From Hafnia alvei (GTDB taxonomy: Bacteria > Pseudomonadota > Gammaproteobacteria > Enterobacterales > Enterobacteriaceae), in NCBI RefSeq assembly GCF_964063325.1, contig NZ_OZ061315.1, positions 3,782,001 to 3,846,000 on the forward strand: 64,000 nt of DNA, in the 5' to 3' direction. Both the position numbers and the translations under genes were made by a program. Position 1 is the first letter of the stretch. Each line of letters opens with the position of its first letter. This document shows positions 1 to 10,718 of the stretch, piece after piece. The notes beneath the pieces are model-generated. The model was not told where the DNA came from and made no database searches. It saw only the letters and a program-made list of their open reading frames with translations.

Positions 1-646
1 CTTTGCCCGTCGGTGCGGCTAATTGAATACGCAGTTTACTCTGGGGATGCAAACGTACCAGCGCCGTCAACAGGCGCGCGACCGTGGTTGTTTTCCCCGT
101 GCCGGGGCCACCAGAAATAACGGACACTCTACGCGTTGCAGCAACGGCGGCAGCGACCTGCTGCCAGTTAACCTCGGCCTCCTCAGACCTTGCGGGGAAA
201 AGCTGGGACAAAATCGCCTGCAAAGCAGACCTTGATTCATCTTGTACAGCCTCATTGCCCGCAAAGAAAGTGGCGACAACACCTTCATCCTGCCAAAGAC
301 GTTGCAGGTATAAGCGTTGGTTTTGCAACACCAGCGGTGCGGAATAGCTCCCATCGCTGACTTCTGCCTCCGCCAGCAAACATGCCTGCCATGCCGCTTC
401 ATCCATGTCACCAAACAGCTGGCTAAGCTCGAGGGCAAAGTCAGGGAATTGCTTGGTCAGCGTGGCAAGGCTGAGTTGGCTTAGCGGCAAACAAACATGA
501 CCCGAAGCCGTTTCCAAACTCACCAGCGCCGCCGCCAAAGCCAGATGCGGCTGCCCTTGGTTTGCCATTAAACGTGCAAACTGAACATCCAGAGAACGCA
601 GGTATTTTTGTGCTCCCATGCTTAATAGCAGATCAAAAATCAGCAT
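1..646 (-). CDS. recD: RecD, alpha subunit of exonuclease V (3' part cut by window edge)
   Basis: RecD is the fast 5'-3' helicase motor of the RecBCD complex, which degrades linear DNA and loads RecA after meeting Chi. The first 215 codons are visible. LDVQFA lies at residue 19, as in E. coli RecD, and a Walker A motif GGPGTGKTTT appears near residue 175, followed by the start of the helicase core ending at APTGKA. I chose the ATG at 646 because it overlaps the last codons of recB by 7 bases (ATGCTGA), the usual coupled arrangement; a second in-frame ATG lies at 619. The C-terminal two thirds lie outside the window. The identification is firm. Confidence 0.95.
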   Translation of the reverse strand, partial: MLIFDLLLSMGAQKYLRSLDVQFARLMANQGQPHLALAAALVSLETASGHVCLPLSQLSLATLTKQFPDFALELSQLFGDMDEAAWQACLLAEAEVSDGSYSAPLVLQNQRLYLQRLWQDEGVVATFFAGNEAVQDESRSALQAILSQLFPARSEEAEVNWQQVAAAVAATRRVSVISGGPGTGKTTTVARLLTALVRLHPQSKLRIQLAAPTGK

Positions 647-3600
647 GCTGCGCCCTCCGAGGCCGAACTAAAGAGCTTGTCCATTCCTTCAATAAGCGAA
701 CCATCTGGGCGACAATGGAAAACACCCTGCCCCGGTTTATCTGGTGACATCCCGCGTAGGAAGCAGTAAAAAACGCCGCCGAAATGCTGCTCGTATTGGT
801 AATTTGGCAGCCGGTGACGCAAATACCGATGCAGCGCCAGTGAGTAAAGCTGGTACTGAAAATCATAACGATGTTCTGCCATCGCCCCCGCCATGGCCTC
901 TGGCGTATAGGCATTTTCATCGGCACCTAGCCAGTTGGACTTATAATCCAACACGTAATAACGCCCTTGCCAGCAAAAGACTAAGTCAATAAAGCCTTTC
1001 AACATACCGCGAACCTGACGGAAATCTAACGGATCGCACTGGGCGGAAAGTGAATCATAACGTTTAATCAGAACATCCAGCTCAGCACTTTTTAGCAACT
1101 GTTCAATCGGCAGATAAAACTGTAGTTCGGCCTGAATTTGGCTTGGTGGAAGCTGTGCTAAACAGGGCCCGTTTTCAGCTAACGGGGCGCGTAAAATAGC
1201 CTCTAGCCAACGATCGAGTACAGGAACCCACTGATCATCTAATCCTTGCAGAGTCACCTGCTCGCTCAGCCATTCAAGATCGCGTGGCTGAGTGAAATCC
1301 AATGGTTCTAATAAACTATGTAAAAAAGTCCCCGGCGCTGCACCTTTAGGGAAGGTGTGCGGCGTGAGCTCTGGCGTCGTTTCAACATCAGATTCACCCA
1401 CCGCATCAATATCAAGTTTAGGAAGCAGGTCGAAAAAAGGCGTGCTGCTGTGCTGCTGTAACCCCGAATAACTGGTGACACGCCAGTCATCTTGCATCCT
1501 GCGGGTAAACTGCTTGGCGTGAAGCTCCTGTACTTCTGGTGCATTAGGCACCCACGGTGACGCATCCTCACTGGAGACAGACGTCACCACAATATCGTCA
1601 TTTTGTAGGCGCTGGAGGCACTCCTGCAACATCACGGCATCTCCTGGCTCCCCTTTTTGCAGCAGATATCCGATAGCGCTGTTATGCACATCGGTTTCAC
1701 CCTGTTTTTTTCGACCACCTAAAAACAGAGGAGCCAACCCGAGGCTACAGTGATAAACAGAACGAGTGAGCGCAACGTAGAGCAGGCGCAAATCTTCTGC
1801 CAAGCGCTCTTCTTCCGCCAGCTTAACCGCATCATCGTTATAGTTCAGATCGAGCACCGCTTTGAAATTATCTCTGTCGTGATACAACGGCTGTTTTTGC
1901 AACCGGTAACTGCCGATAAATGGCAGCCAAACTATCGGAAACTCGAGCCCCTTCGATTTATGGATGGTCACCACCTGCACTAAATGGCGATCGCTTTCCA
2001 AGCGAAGCTGCTGGTTTTCCGACTGCACTGCGGGGTTATCAATTTGCTGCGCGAGCCAACGCAGCAATGCCGGTTCGCTATCTAACGTAAGCGACGCTTC
2101 CTGCAACAGTTCACCGATGTGTAGCACATCCGTCAGGCGTCGTTCACCGCCCTCACTGGCCAACAGATTCTCTGCCAGATTTCTGCTCACCATGATTTCA
2201 CGCAGCATGGGCAATACGCCCTGCTTTTGCCAGCGTTGACGGTAACCATCAAACTCATCAACCAACGCATCCCACAAGCGCTCGTCCTGATTGAAATGGT
2301 TAATCTGCTGCGAGTTCAGCCCCATCAAACTGGTTGCCAGAGCGCTACGCAGCAGTCGTTCCTGTTCTGGAGCCAGCACGGCTTGCAGAAGCCACAGCAA
2401 ATCACGCGCTTCCGGCGTTTCAAACACGTTGTCACGGTTAGATAAATAGACCGAAGGGATCGCCAGCGCGCTTAACGCATCACGAATTAATGCCGCTTCA
2501 GCGCGGCTACGCACCAGAATGGTGATATCTGATGCTTCTACAGGTTTCGGCTGGTTTTTATTGGAGTACAGCAGCGCTTTGCCCTGCTGCCCCGCCGTCA
2601 GCCAATCGCGGATTTGCGCGGCACATTGTGTTGCCAATGACTGCTGATATTCAGCGGTGCCGCAGCCTTCACCGGATTGCAGCCAAATATGCATCGCTTG
2701 CTGACGCTGCCCTTCAATTTCAAAACGCAGTGCCTGATTATTCTTGGCCGCTTCAACGGACAAAAATGGAATATCTTCGAACAGAAAAGGAGATTCTATC
2801 GTGGAGAAAACCTGATTGACCGCAGCAACCATGCTCGGCGATGAGCGCCAGTTGGTGCCCAGCGTGTAGTGATGTCTTACTTCGCTACGCGCATACATGT
2901 AGGTAAAAATGTCTGCACCGCGAAAAGCATAAATCGCCTGTTTAGGATCGCCAATCAGCAGCAGCGCCGAGTCTGATTGTTGGGCGCGCTCTGTCTGGAA
3001 ATAGATCGCTTGGAAGATGCCATATTGCTGAGGATCGGTATCTTGGAATTCATCGATCATCGCCACGGGATAACGCTGGCGGATCGCCTGAGCCAGCATC
3101 TCACCACCGGGTTGCTGTAGCGCCTGTGAAAGGCGGCTGAGCAAATCATCGAAGCCTAACTGCGCATGTTGGCGCTTTTCCTGCTGAACGCTGGTACGTA
3201 CTTCACTTAAGGCACGCGATAACAACAAGTCACGCAGAGACAGCGGTTCAACCAATAGCTGATCGATCGCGACAAACACCACATGCCGTGGAGGCGTCCC
3301 TTTCTTGGTTTTTTCCAGCAGGATGTTCTGGCCAAAACGTTTTAGCTCATCGGGTAATTGATAATCCTGCGTCTCGGCGTCCGACCAATCTCCCACCGCA
3401 GCTAGCCATTTAGGTAGATAACGGCTGCTGTAGCTGCGTTTGTCTACGCCGGAATCCGCGATCAGGCTTTCAATTTCGCCAGCGGCTGCACGCCACTGGG
3501 ATTTCACGGTATCAATGCGCTCAATAATTTGCTGGTGCCGCTGAGCCAGCGTTTCGTCATCAGCAATCACTTGGCGTAATTCGGGAAGTTCCCCATGCAG

Positions 3601-4197
3601 ATAGGGCTGTAAATCACTCAGCAACTGTTCAGGGCCGCTCCACTCTTGGCTCACCGCTGTCGCAATATTCAGCGGCAACGGATAACAGTGCCGACGCCAA
3701 AAATCGGCGCAGGCTTGGCGGCGCAGCGGCAGTTCATCCTGAACCAAGGTTTGTTGGAACAGAATGCCTGACTCAAAGGCATTATTGCTGAGCATTCGCT
3801 GACAAAAACCGTGGATAGTATAAATAGCGGCTTCGTCCATTTGGCGCTCGGCTGCTAATAGTTGGCTTACCGCATCCGTTTTGTCGTCGATAAGATCGAG
3901 CAAATCAGACAACAGCGGATTGGTGCTACTGCCACGCACACAGGCCAGCCGTAAATCGTGGATATTACTCCGAATGCGCCCACGCAGTTCTTCCGTCGCC
4001 GCTTCGGTAAAGGTCACAACCAGAATTTCTTCTACGGACAAGGGGCGAGGATAGGCATTTTCGCCCCCCAGCCCCAACAGCAAACGCAGATACAGCGCAG
4101 CGATAGTGAATGTTTTACCTGTACCGGCTGAGGCCTCAATCAGGCGCTCCCCAATCAGCGGTAGCGCCAAAGCATCTAACGTTTGTGCCTGAGTCAT
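640..4197 (-). CDS. recB: RecB, helicase-nuclease subunit of exonuclease V
   Basis: RecB is the 3'-5' helicase and the only nuclease of RecBCD; it cuts DNA and, after Chi, loads RecA. The 1185-residue length fits the family (about 1180). A UvrD-type Walker A motif EASAGTGKT is at residues 21-29 and the Walker B/DEXX motif DEFQDTD is near residue 382. The C-terminal nuclease domain carries the catalytic VLDYKSNWLG motif near residue 1082, so both activities look intact. The start codon overlaps the ptrA stop (TAATG) and the 3' end overlaps recD, so ptrA-recB-recD are translationally coupled. Confidence 0.97.
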   Translation of the reverse strand: MTQAQTLDALALPLIGERLIEASAGTGKTFTIAALYLRLLLGLGGENAYPRPLSVEEILVVTFTEAATEELRGRIRSNIHDLRLACVRGSSTNPLLSDLLDLIDDKTDAVSQLLAAERQMDEAAIYTIHGFCQRMLSNNAFESGILFQQTLVQDELPLRRQACADFWRRHCYPLPLNIATAVSQEWSGPEQLLSDLQPYLHGELPELRQVIADDETLAQRHQQIIERIDTVKSQWRAAAGEIESLIADSGVDKRSYSSRYLPKWLAAVGDWSDAETQDYQLPDELKRFGQNILLEKTKKGTPPRHVVFVAIDQLLVEPLSLRDLLLSRALSEVRTSVQQEKRQHAQLGFDDLLSRLSQALQQPGGEMLAQAIRQRYPVAMIDEFQDTDPQQYGIFQAIYFQTERAQQSDSALLLIGDPKQAIYAFRGADIFTYMYARSEVRHHYTLGTNWRSSPSMVAAVNQVFSTIESPFLFEDIPFLSVEAAKNNQALRFEIEGQRQQAMHIWLQSGEGCGTAEYQQSLATQCAAQIRDWLTAGQQGKALLYSNKNQPKPVEASDITILVRSRAEAALIRDALSALAIPSVYLSNRDNVFETPEARDLLWLLQAVLAPEQERLLRSALATSLMGLNSQQINHFNQDERLWDALVDEFDGYRQRWQKQGVLPMLREIMVSRNLAENLLASEGGERRLTDVLHIGELLQEASLTLDSEPALLRWLAQQIDNPAVQSENQQLRLESDRHLVQVVTIHKSKGLEFPIVWLPFIGSYRLQKQPLYHDRDNFKAVLDLNYNDDAVKLAEEERLAEDLRLLYVALTRSVYHCSLGLAPLFLGGRKKQGETDVHNSAIGYLLQKGEPGDAVMLQECLQRLQNDDIVVTSVSSEDASPWVPNAPEVQELHAKQFTRRMQDDWRVTSYSGLQQHSSTPFFDLLPKLDIDAVGESDVETTPELTPHTFPKGAAPGTFLHSLLEPLDFTQPRDLEWLSEQVTLQGLDDQWVPVLDRWLEAILRAPLAENGPCLAQLPPSQIQAELQFYLPIEQLLKSAELDVLIKRYDSLSAQCDPLDFRQVRGMLKGFIDLVFCWQGRYYVLDYKSNWLGADENAYTPEAMAGAMAEHRYDFQYQLYSLALHRYLRHRLPNYQYEQHFGGVFYCFLRGMSPDKPGQGVFHCRPDGSLIEGMDKLFSSASEGAAC

Positions 4198-7121
4198 TAT
4201 GGAGCAACCTTAACGGGCAGAGTTTGCTGCAGCGCAGAGGCGTTTTGGTAAGTAGTCCATCCTTTTGGTGCTGCATAATGCCCATTGGCGTGACCACCGA
4301 GCACCTGAGACAACAGCGCCATTCCCTGTGGTTTAATCACCGCCTGATGGTAGAACGTCACAATATTGTCGCGATGTAACGTATCAATTTGTTTGATCAA
4401 CTTGGCGCGCGTATTGAACTCGAAGTTGCCACGGTCAAAATCATTCGCAAAGCGACCAGCTTCTTCATCCAACGTCTGTGGACGCTGGCGCAGCTGATTA
4501 ACCAGCGCGAGTTTATACTGATTAAAATCAGCTTCTTTCAGCGCTTTCAAACGTTTATCTGCCTGACCATAAAACTCTAGGTAACGGTTATACAGATAGT
4601 CGGGCGCCTGATTATTACTTTGCAGCAAGAAGCCGATCCCCCACTGGTTACCAATGGATGATGGGAAAGCAAAGACTGCATACCCCAACTGCTCTTTGGT
4701 ACGCAGCTGGTCGTAGAACCATGGCTGAATAATTTGGCTCAGCAGATTACTGTAGGCCATCCCCTGAATTTCATCATATCCGGTTGGGATATAAACGGCG
4801 CCTAACGCGGAATCGCTACTGCTACCGGCTCGTTGGATATTGGCAAGCTGCTTATGCTCAATCACTACATCCTTTCCATGCCACCAGAGCGTGCCGCCGC
4901 ACTTAAGCCGATCGCGAATGTTCTGCGCCAAGGCCTTCACCTGAATAGCGGTCATATTGCCTACCACCAGCAACTCTGGCGTTGCGCCTTCAATTAGCTG
5001 GCTACGGTAGTTTTTGATATCGCTTAGAGTAATGCCATCCAACAGCGCTCTTCGCTCGCTGCGTTCGGTGTAAGGCACGCTTGATAGGGCCTGAATCGGC
5101 TGCATGGCCTGTTCAAACGCCTTGGCTTTATCCGCTGAATCAAGCTGTTCGCGATACCATGATTTAGCCTGTTCCAGATGCTCTTCGGTGGCGTCAAATC
5201 CGGCATAGCCTTCCACTAACGTGGTCAACAGCTGCGGTAAACGCTGGGTAAAGCCGTTGGCGTTAATCGTTAAACCGTCATTGTAGGTGGTTGAGAAACT
5301 AATCCCGCCAATCGAAGCCTGATAAGCAAGCTGATCAAGTTCAACACCGGCTAGATAATCAGTCAGGGCAAACATCACCTGCTCTTTGGCTCCATCACGG
5401 CCGACTTTGTTACGCAGCGAAAGCGTGATATTGGCCTTTGGCTCGTCGGCAAAATAGCGGCTCGGCATATACAACGCTCGCAGCCCTGGCTGATCCAGCA
5501 CAATCTCAGGTTTTGTCAGACGGGGTTGAACCGGTTTGATAAGTGAAAAATCATCAGGAATATAAGGGTTCAGCGCTGGCAGAGACAAAGAGATACGCTG
5601 CTCTAAGGTGTTCCATGCGGCAAACTGCTGCGCGGTAATACGATCAACCTGATAAGGCGCGTCAACAAAATATGCTGTTTTGTTATGAGGCTCATTCGGG
5701 CTGATAAACCAAATACGGGCATTTTCCGGCGTCATGCTCGCCAAACGCGCATTAATGGCCTGTGGATCATATTTGTCTGCGAGATAAGAAGAATCGAGAA
5801 CATTTTGCACTGGCACACGCAGCATGTTGTCGACCAACCATTCAATGTAATCCATGTCACGCGTGATAGACGGATAGCGGAAATCAAGATCGAGTACATG
5901 AGCAATTTCATCGAAATAGCTTGGCTTAACGCCCTGTTCACGCAGCAATTTTAAATAATCATACACCGCGGCGATCACGCGATCGCGCTCGGCTAAGCCT
6001 TTATCGGTGAGCGAAACGCTGATGGAGAACACGCCACCATTACGATCGATCATCGGGTCTGCACCCGCACCGATAGACTCCGCCAAACCCTGCTTTTGTA
6101 ACCAATCAGATAGTGTGTTTTTGCTCCGATTTCCGATTAGGTAAGCAATATAGGTATCGGTTTTACTGCGAAACGCCGCGCTATTATTTTCAATGCGGTA
6201 CTCAATTTTCAGCATCTTACGCGGCTGCGCAGGGACGTAATGGATGATAATTCCCTGCTGTTCAGGCGTTACCGCCGGAACCGTAATGGGCGGTACGCTA
6301 GCATCACGGTTCGGAATACGGCCAAAAGAGGTCACGGCTAGCTTGGCAAGGTTAGGAAGCGGTTGATTACTGTAAATCACGCCAACCATCAGATTGGCGG
6401 AATAGTAGCGGTGATAAAACGAAACCAGCTCTTGATGAAGCTTGCTGTTCGGCTTATCGCTCAGCGTTTCCAGATTACCACCGGAGAAACGAGCGCTTGG
6501 ATGTTCTGGGTTGAGCGTTTCGGCTGAAACCTGAGCCATACGCATTCCATCGCGTGAACGCGCCATCGTTAGCTCAGCATTCACCGCATTACGTTCGCGG
6601 TTGGCATTCACCGGATCAAGCAAAGGTTCAGCAATAGCATCCGCCAAACGGTCAACGGCTGGCGACAAGGCATCATTTTCTACCTCAAGATAAAACGCAG
6701 TACGGTAAGACGCGGTACTCGCATTGTGGCTTCCGCCATGCTTTTTCAGAAACTCGGATAAGTTATCCGCCTGTGGATAGCGCTTCGACCCCATCAGAAC
6801 CATATGTTCAAGATAATGAGCTAAACCCAGCTGTGAATTAGGATCTTCAAGGGAACCCACGGGCAGTGCCAGCGCGGCAAGGGATTTAGGCGCATCTTTG
6901 TCTGAAACCAAGATCACCTTCATGCCGTTATCAAGCTTAATGGCCTGATAGAGGCGCGGATCGCTGGCGCTTTTATCAATCTTTTCCGCCAATGCCTGCC
7001 AGCCAGCAGGTTCAATTTTTGCTGAACTCGCCGGTATCCACAACAGCGACACGCTCGTCAACAAAAATGCAAATACCGTCAGGATGGATAACTGCCTACG
7101 CATGAAAAACCTAACCATCAT
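4197..7121 (-). CDS. ptrA: Protease III (pitrilysin), periplasmic zinc protease
   Basis: Pitrilysin is a periplasmic M16 zinc metallopeptidase that degrades small peptides. The 974-residue product has an N-terminal signal peptide (hydrophobic run about residues 11-29, ending near SSA). The inverted zinc motif HxxEH is seen as HYLEH at residues 102-106, with the third ligand expected in the downstream ERNAVNAELTMAR segment. The inactive C-terminal half typical of M16A proteases is present (KEQLGYAVFAFP region). As in E. coli the gene sits between recC and recB although its product has no known role in recombination. Two adjacent ATG codons could start it; the one at 7121 is used here. Confidence 0.96.
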   Translation of the reverse strand: MMVRFFMRRQLSILTVFAFLLTSVSLLWIPASSAKIEPAGWQALAEKIDKSASDPRLYQAIKLDNGMKVILVSDKDAPKSLAALALPVGSLEDPNSQLGLAHYLEHMVLMGSKRYPQADNLSEFLKKHGGSHNASTASYRTAFYLEVENDALSPAVDRLADAIAEPLLDPVNANRERNAVNAELTMARSRDGMRMAQVSAETLNPEHPSARFSGGNLETLSDKPNSKLHQELVSFYHRYYSANLMVGVIYSNQPLPNLAKLAVTSFGRIPNRDASVPPITVPAVTPEQQGIIIHYVPAQPRKMLKIEYRIENNSAAFRSKTDTYIAYLIGNRSKNTLSDWLQKQGLAESIGAGADPMIDRNGGVFSISVSLTDKGLAERDRVIAAVYDYLKLLREQGVKPSYFDEIAHVLDLDFRYPSITRDMDYIEWLVDNMLRVPVQNVLDSSYLADKYDPQAINARLASMTPENARIWFISPNEPHNKTAYFVDAPYQVDRITAQQFAAWNTLEQRISLSLPALNPYIPDDFSLIKPVQPRLTKPEIVLDQPGLRALYMPSRYFADEPKANITLSLRNKVGRDGAKEQVMFALTDYLAGVELDQLAYQASIGGISFSTTYNDGLTINANGFTQRLPQLLTTLVEGYAGFDATEEHLEQAKSWYREQLDSADKAKAFEQAMQPIQALSSVPYTERSERRALLDGITLSDIKNYRSQLIEGATPELLVVGNMTAIQVKALAQNIRDRLKCGGTLWWHGKDVVIEHKQLANIQRAGSSSDSALGAVYIPTGYDEIQGMAYSNLLSQIIQPWFYDQLRTKEQLGYAVFAFPSSIGNQWGIGFLLQSNNQAPDYLYNRYLEFYGQADKRLKALKEADFNQYKLALVNQLRQRPQTLDEEAGRFANDFDRGNFEFNTRAKLIKQIDTLHRDNIVTFYHQAVIKPQGMALLSQVLGGHANGHYAAPKGWTTYQNASALQQTLPVKVAP

Positions 7122-7272
7122 TTACCCCAAAATACTGTCAGCGACAGATAGTATAATGCTGAAAAATAGAGCGATTGAGATACCGTTTCAGCTTAAAAGT
7201 TAATACCACGTTAAGGCAGACTTAGCGTTCACGCAAATTCAACCTCACAAAATCACACCGGTTTGACCACCA

Positions 7273-10200
7273 TCAGGCCAAATTACTCCGCGCTAATGGC
7301 AAATAATAGTGTTCAGCCAGCTGCTGAATTTCGCGCAGTCTCTTCTCATCCATCGTACGCATAACGCGTTGAATATAGGGATCGGAACCTTCTCCCATCA
7401 CCCGCTGGTCGCCTTGCCATGCCAGCAGTAGCTTCATTTGCGCCTTAGATTGAGTTTGTTCATCCCAGTTAACAACGCCCGAATCTTTATCGAAACAGTT
7501 ATTCAGCCACGCCCAACCCGTTTTGGGCAGCAGCAATAGCGGGCTGCTACGGCCTTGGCGATACCCTTCAATCAGGGGCAGCAACGCTTTTTCAGCCTCT
7601 TTTTTGCTCAACGCGGCAAAATGCCAGGCCGAGTCTTGACGTCCAAAGCAACGGCTTTCGCCTTCACCGCCGCTAACGCAGTAAAAAAGGTGTTCAATCC
7701 AAAGAGCCATGCCGTCTACCGCGCCCAATACCGCAGGCCGCCAGCGCACTAAACCATTATCCTGTACCTGTTGCAGCCAGCCGGTTAGCCGCACACCGTC
7801 CAGCACGTCATCAATTTCGATGCTGTGTCCCGAGGTGCGATATTCTCGAACCTTGGCAGCAACTTCTTGCATCTCTTCCTGCTGCTTTTCCCAGTAGATC
7901 TCGCCAAAAGCCCCGTACGGTAAGCCTCCCGCCGAGCGAACACGGCGAAATAGCGCGGTGGGATCTTCGCCATCAATGAGTTGGTTTAACAGTTGGCTAT
8001 TAAGCTGATAGCGGCTGAGGTTATCGAGCGTAAACGGCTCTTCATCCGGCAATTCCGTCTCTTCTAAAATAAAGTTTACCCCGAGGCGCATTTGGAAAAA
8101 GGCACGCACGGGATGACGATAAAAGCGCATGAGATCGTCGAGTGTCACCATCGAAATATCTTCTAGCGGCAGCGACTGAGCAAACGTCTGGTGAGCCTCA
8201 CCGCTGCGCTGCGCCGCAGGTAACCACTCGGCAGCATAGCTCTGGTTTTCGCTATCATTAACATAGTTTTCAGCGGCAAAAGGCACGCGAGGATGTTCTA
8301 TTTGCAGATAGCCCATCACTCGCTGGGCGCTGCTATCAACATCAAGTTTTTCATCACCCGGTAAATGATGGCTTTGCGCAATATATTCCATCAACTCGCT
8401 GACCAGCACCGAAGGATAACGCGGCGCATTATCCTGAATCGAGCGGCCTATATAGCTGATATACAGGCGTTCCTGCGCGGAAAGCAGCGCTTCAAGAAAC
8501 AGATAACGGTCATCGTCTCGACGGCTTCGGTCACCGCGCTGCACTTTGTTTGCCATCAGGTCAAAACCAAGCGGTGCAATAGTGCGAGGATAGATGCCAT
8601 CATTCATGCCAAGCAGACAAACCACTTTGAAAGGGATGGAGCGCATTGGCATTAACGTACAGAAGTTAATCGGCCCCGCTAGAAAACGCTGGCTAATGCG
8701 TTCATTGTCCAAGCGTGAAACCAACTCATCACGCAGTATGGAGAGCGGAATGGCCTGTGGATACTCGGCGCTGATCCCGTAGCCAATCACTTTTAGCCAC
8801 TGTTGCTCAATCAATGCCTGAACGGTTTCCGTTTCGCTATCTTGAACGAAGAATTCATTGAGCATCTCACGGCATAACGGCTGCCACTCTTGTACTCGAT
8901 ATTCACCACTCAGGCGCGTGCGCCACTCGCTGAGCCTCATCAATAAGTCTGCTAGCTGGCCTGCCAGTTCGGCAATCAGGCCGCTCGATTCGTCGTAAGG
9001 GAGAACCCCGTTCCAGTCACCGCAGCGGCTATCCATGGCATAGCCCAACAGCATGCGGGTTAAACCAAATTGCCACGTGTGCTGGCCTGTTGCCGGAAGA
9101 TCGAGCTCACGCACGTTGTCATCATCCAGACCCCAGCGAATACCGGATTCATCCACCCAGTGGCGTAAACGACGTAGCCCTTCCTCGCCAATACCAAAAT
9201 GCTCGGCTAAGGCTGGAACCTCAAGCAGAGTTAAAACGTGCTCGGAGGTAAACCGGCTATTGGGTAGCTCTAGTAAGGTTAAAAATGCCTGAATTATCGG
9301 ATGCGCCTGTCGCGCACTGCGGTCAGAAATGGCAAAGGGCAGATAACGCTCGCGCGGAGCATTGCCAAATACGGCTTGGATAAACGGCGTATAGCTGTCG
9401 ATATCCGCGACCATAACAATGACATCGCGCGGGGTGAGAGAAGGATCTTCAGCAAATAGGTCTAGCAGCCGATCGTGCAACACCTCAACTTCACGCTGGG
9501 GGCTATGGCATAGATTAACGCTAATGCTGCGATCGCCAAGATCCAGCAGTCGCTTGCCGTTACTGCTTTCTAGACGATCGGGTCGATCGACAATTTGGGC
9601 ATGATCTTCCAATTCCAACAGATCGTGCTGGATGCGCTTGAGTAGGTTATCGGGGGCTAAATCAACAAACGCGTGCACTTCCTGTGGTTCACGCTGCGCC
9701 AGCAGATACATGTGATCGCGCCCCAGTTTTCCCCATGATGCCAGCAGCGGATTACTTAGCTCCTGCTCACCGTCGGGATTAAATAACTCAGACGCGGTTT
9801 GCGGATCGCGGAAGAGATCGATCTCTTGTTGCCGCTGAATATGATGACGCCGTTTACGGCTCTGTAACTTGGCAAGAAAGGCATAATCCTGAATATCACC
9901 CCAGTAATAGCGACACGGATTGGTGAACATCAGATGCACATCAATATGTTTGCCCAGCGCCTGTAGCGCATCGAGATATACCGGCGGCAGGGCCGCAATT
10001 CCACAGATAAAGACCCGTTTAGGTAGACCTGCGGGACACTCGGTTGATTGCTCTAGGGTATGAATAAAACGTTCATATAAATTGGCACGGTGCCATTCAG
10101 GCTGGTTGAGCTGCGCGGTGTACTCTTTAAGCGCAACCCAAAGCGGAGCCTGCCACTGCTGAGCTTCATCCAGCCCGTCAATACGCTCACCGCGCTCCCA

Positions 10201-10644
10201 AATCTGTAGCCATTCAGGGCGATACACCAGATATTGGTCATACAGATCCGCCACACGAGCGGCCAGTTGAAAGTGTTTACGACGGTCTTCATCGTCAGAA
10301 AGGTAACGCGCCAGCGGTGCAAAGGCTTCCTGCTCTAGCATTTGTGGCAACAGCCACATCAGCTTCCAGGTCATTGCATCTTTGCTAAAGGCGCTTTCCT
10401 TGGGAATACCCGGCATCACCTGAGTAAAGAGATTCCAAATAAAGGTGGCGGGTAAGGGAAATTCAATATTCGCCGCAATACCAAACTGTTTGGCTAACTC
10501 CATCTGTAGCCACTGAGCCATACCGGGGCTTTGTACCAAAATCACTTCTTGCTCAAAAGGATTCTGCAAAGGTTGGCCTTCAATAAGCGCCGCGATCAGT
10601 TGCTTAAGCAGATCCAATTGATTCGAGTGATAAACAGTAAACAT
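7273..10644 (-). CDS. recC: RecC, Chi-recognition subunit of exonuclease V
   Basis: RecC holds the RecBCD complex together, splits the DNA strands and reads the Chi sequence in the 3' strand. It is a 1123-residue protein, equal to the family length. It begins MFTVYHSNQLDLLK and contains the typical VQSPGMAQWLQMELA segment at about residues 37-51. RecC is a catalytically dead helicase/nuclease fold, so the absence of a Walker A lysine motif is expected. The ATG at 10644 has a good GGAG ribosome site. A 151-bp gap separates it from ptrA; I see no strong terminator there, so readthrough is possible. Confidence 0.96.
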   Translation of the reverse strand: MFTVYHSNQLDLLKQLIAALIEGQPLQNPFEQEVILVQSPGMAQWLQMELAKQFGIAANIEFPLPATFIWNLFTQVMPGIPKESAFSKDAMTWKLMWLLPQMLEQEAFAPLARYLSDDEDRRKHFQLAARVADLYDQYLVYRPEWLQIWERGERIDGLDEAQQWQAPLWVALKEYTAQLNQPEWHRANLYERFIHTLEQSTECPAGLPKRVFICGIAALPPVYLDALQALGKHIDVHLMFTNPCRYYWGDIQDYAFLAKLQSRKRRHHIQRQQEIDLFRDPQTASELFNPDGEQELSNPLLASWGKLGRDHMYLLAQREPQEVHAFVDLAPDNLLKRIQHDLLELEDHAQIVDRPDRLESSNGKRLLDLGDRSISVNLCHSPQREVEVLHDRLLDLFAEDPSLTPRDVIVMVADIDSYTPFIQAVFGNAPRERYLPFAISDRSARQAHPIIQAFLTLLELPNSRFTSEHVLTLLEVPALAEHFGIGEEGLRRLRHWVDESGIRWGLDDDNVRELDLPATGQHTWQFGLTRMLLGYAMDSRCGDWNGVLPYDESSGLIAELAGQLADLLMRLSEWRTRLSGEYRVQEWQPLCREMLNEFFVQDSETETVQALIEQQWLKVIGYGISAEYPQAIPLSILRDELVSRLDNERISQRFLAGPINFCTLMPMRSIPFKVVCLLGMNDGIYPRTIAPLGFDLMANKVQRGDRSRRDDDRYLFLEALLSAQERLYISYIGRSIQDNAPRYPSVLVSELMEYIAQSHHLPGDEKLDVDSSAQRVMGYLQIEHPRVPFAAENYVNDSENQSYAAEWLPAAQRSGEAHQTFAQSLPLEDISMVTLDDLMRFYRHPVRAFFQMRLGVNFILEETELPDEEPFTLDNLSRYQLNSQLLNQLIDGEDPTALFRRVRSAGGLPYGAFGEIYWEKQQEEMQEVAAKVREYRTSGHSIEIDDVLDGVRLTGWLQQVQDNGLVRWRPAVLGAVDGMALWIEHLFYCVSGGEGESRCFGRQDSAWHFAALSKKEAEKALLPLIEGYRQGRSSPLLLLPKTGWAWLNNCFDKDSGVVNWDEQTQSKAQMKLLLAWQGDQRVMGEGSDPYIQRVMRTMDEKRLREIQQLAEHYYLPLARSNLA

Positions 10645-10678
10645 GCTTTCTCCGATAACTCAGTTTTTGGCGGGTAAC

Positions 10679-10718
10679 AAACGTAGCCAACGCTGAAGCC
10701 GCTTCAAGTATGAAGGTC
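10679..10718. repeat. Truncated ERIC right-end copy
   Basis: About 40 bases here (AACGTAGCCAACGCTGAAGC onward) nearly repeat the right end of the full ERIC element that starts immediately afterwards; only a few bases differ. It ends in TGAAGGTCTA where the complete element ends in TGCAGGGTATA. It looks like the remnant of a second ERIC element abutting the first. Confidence 0.75.
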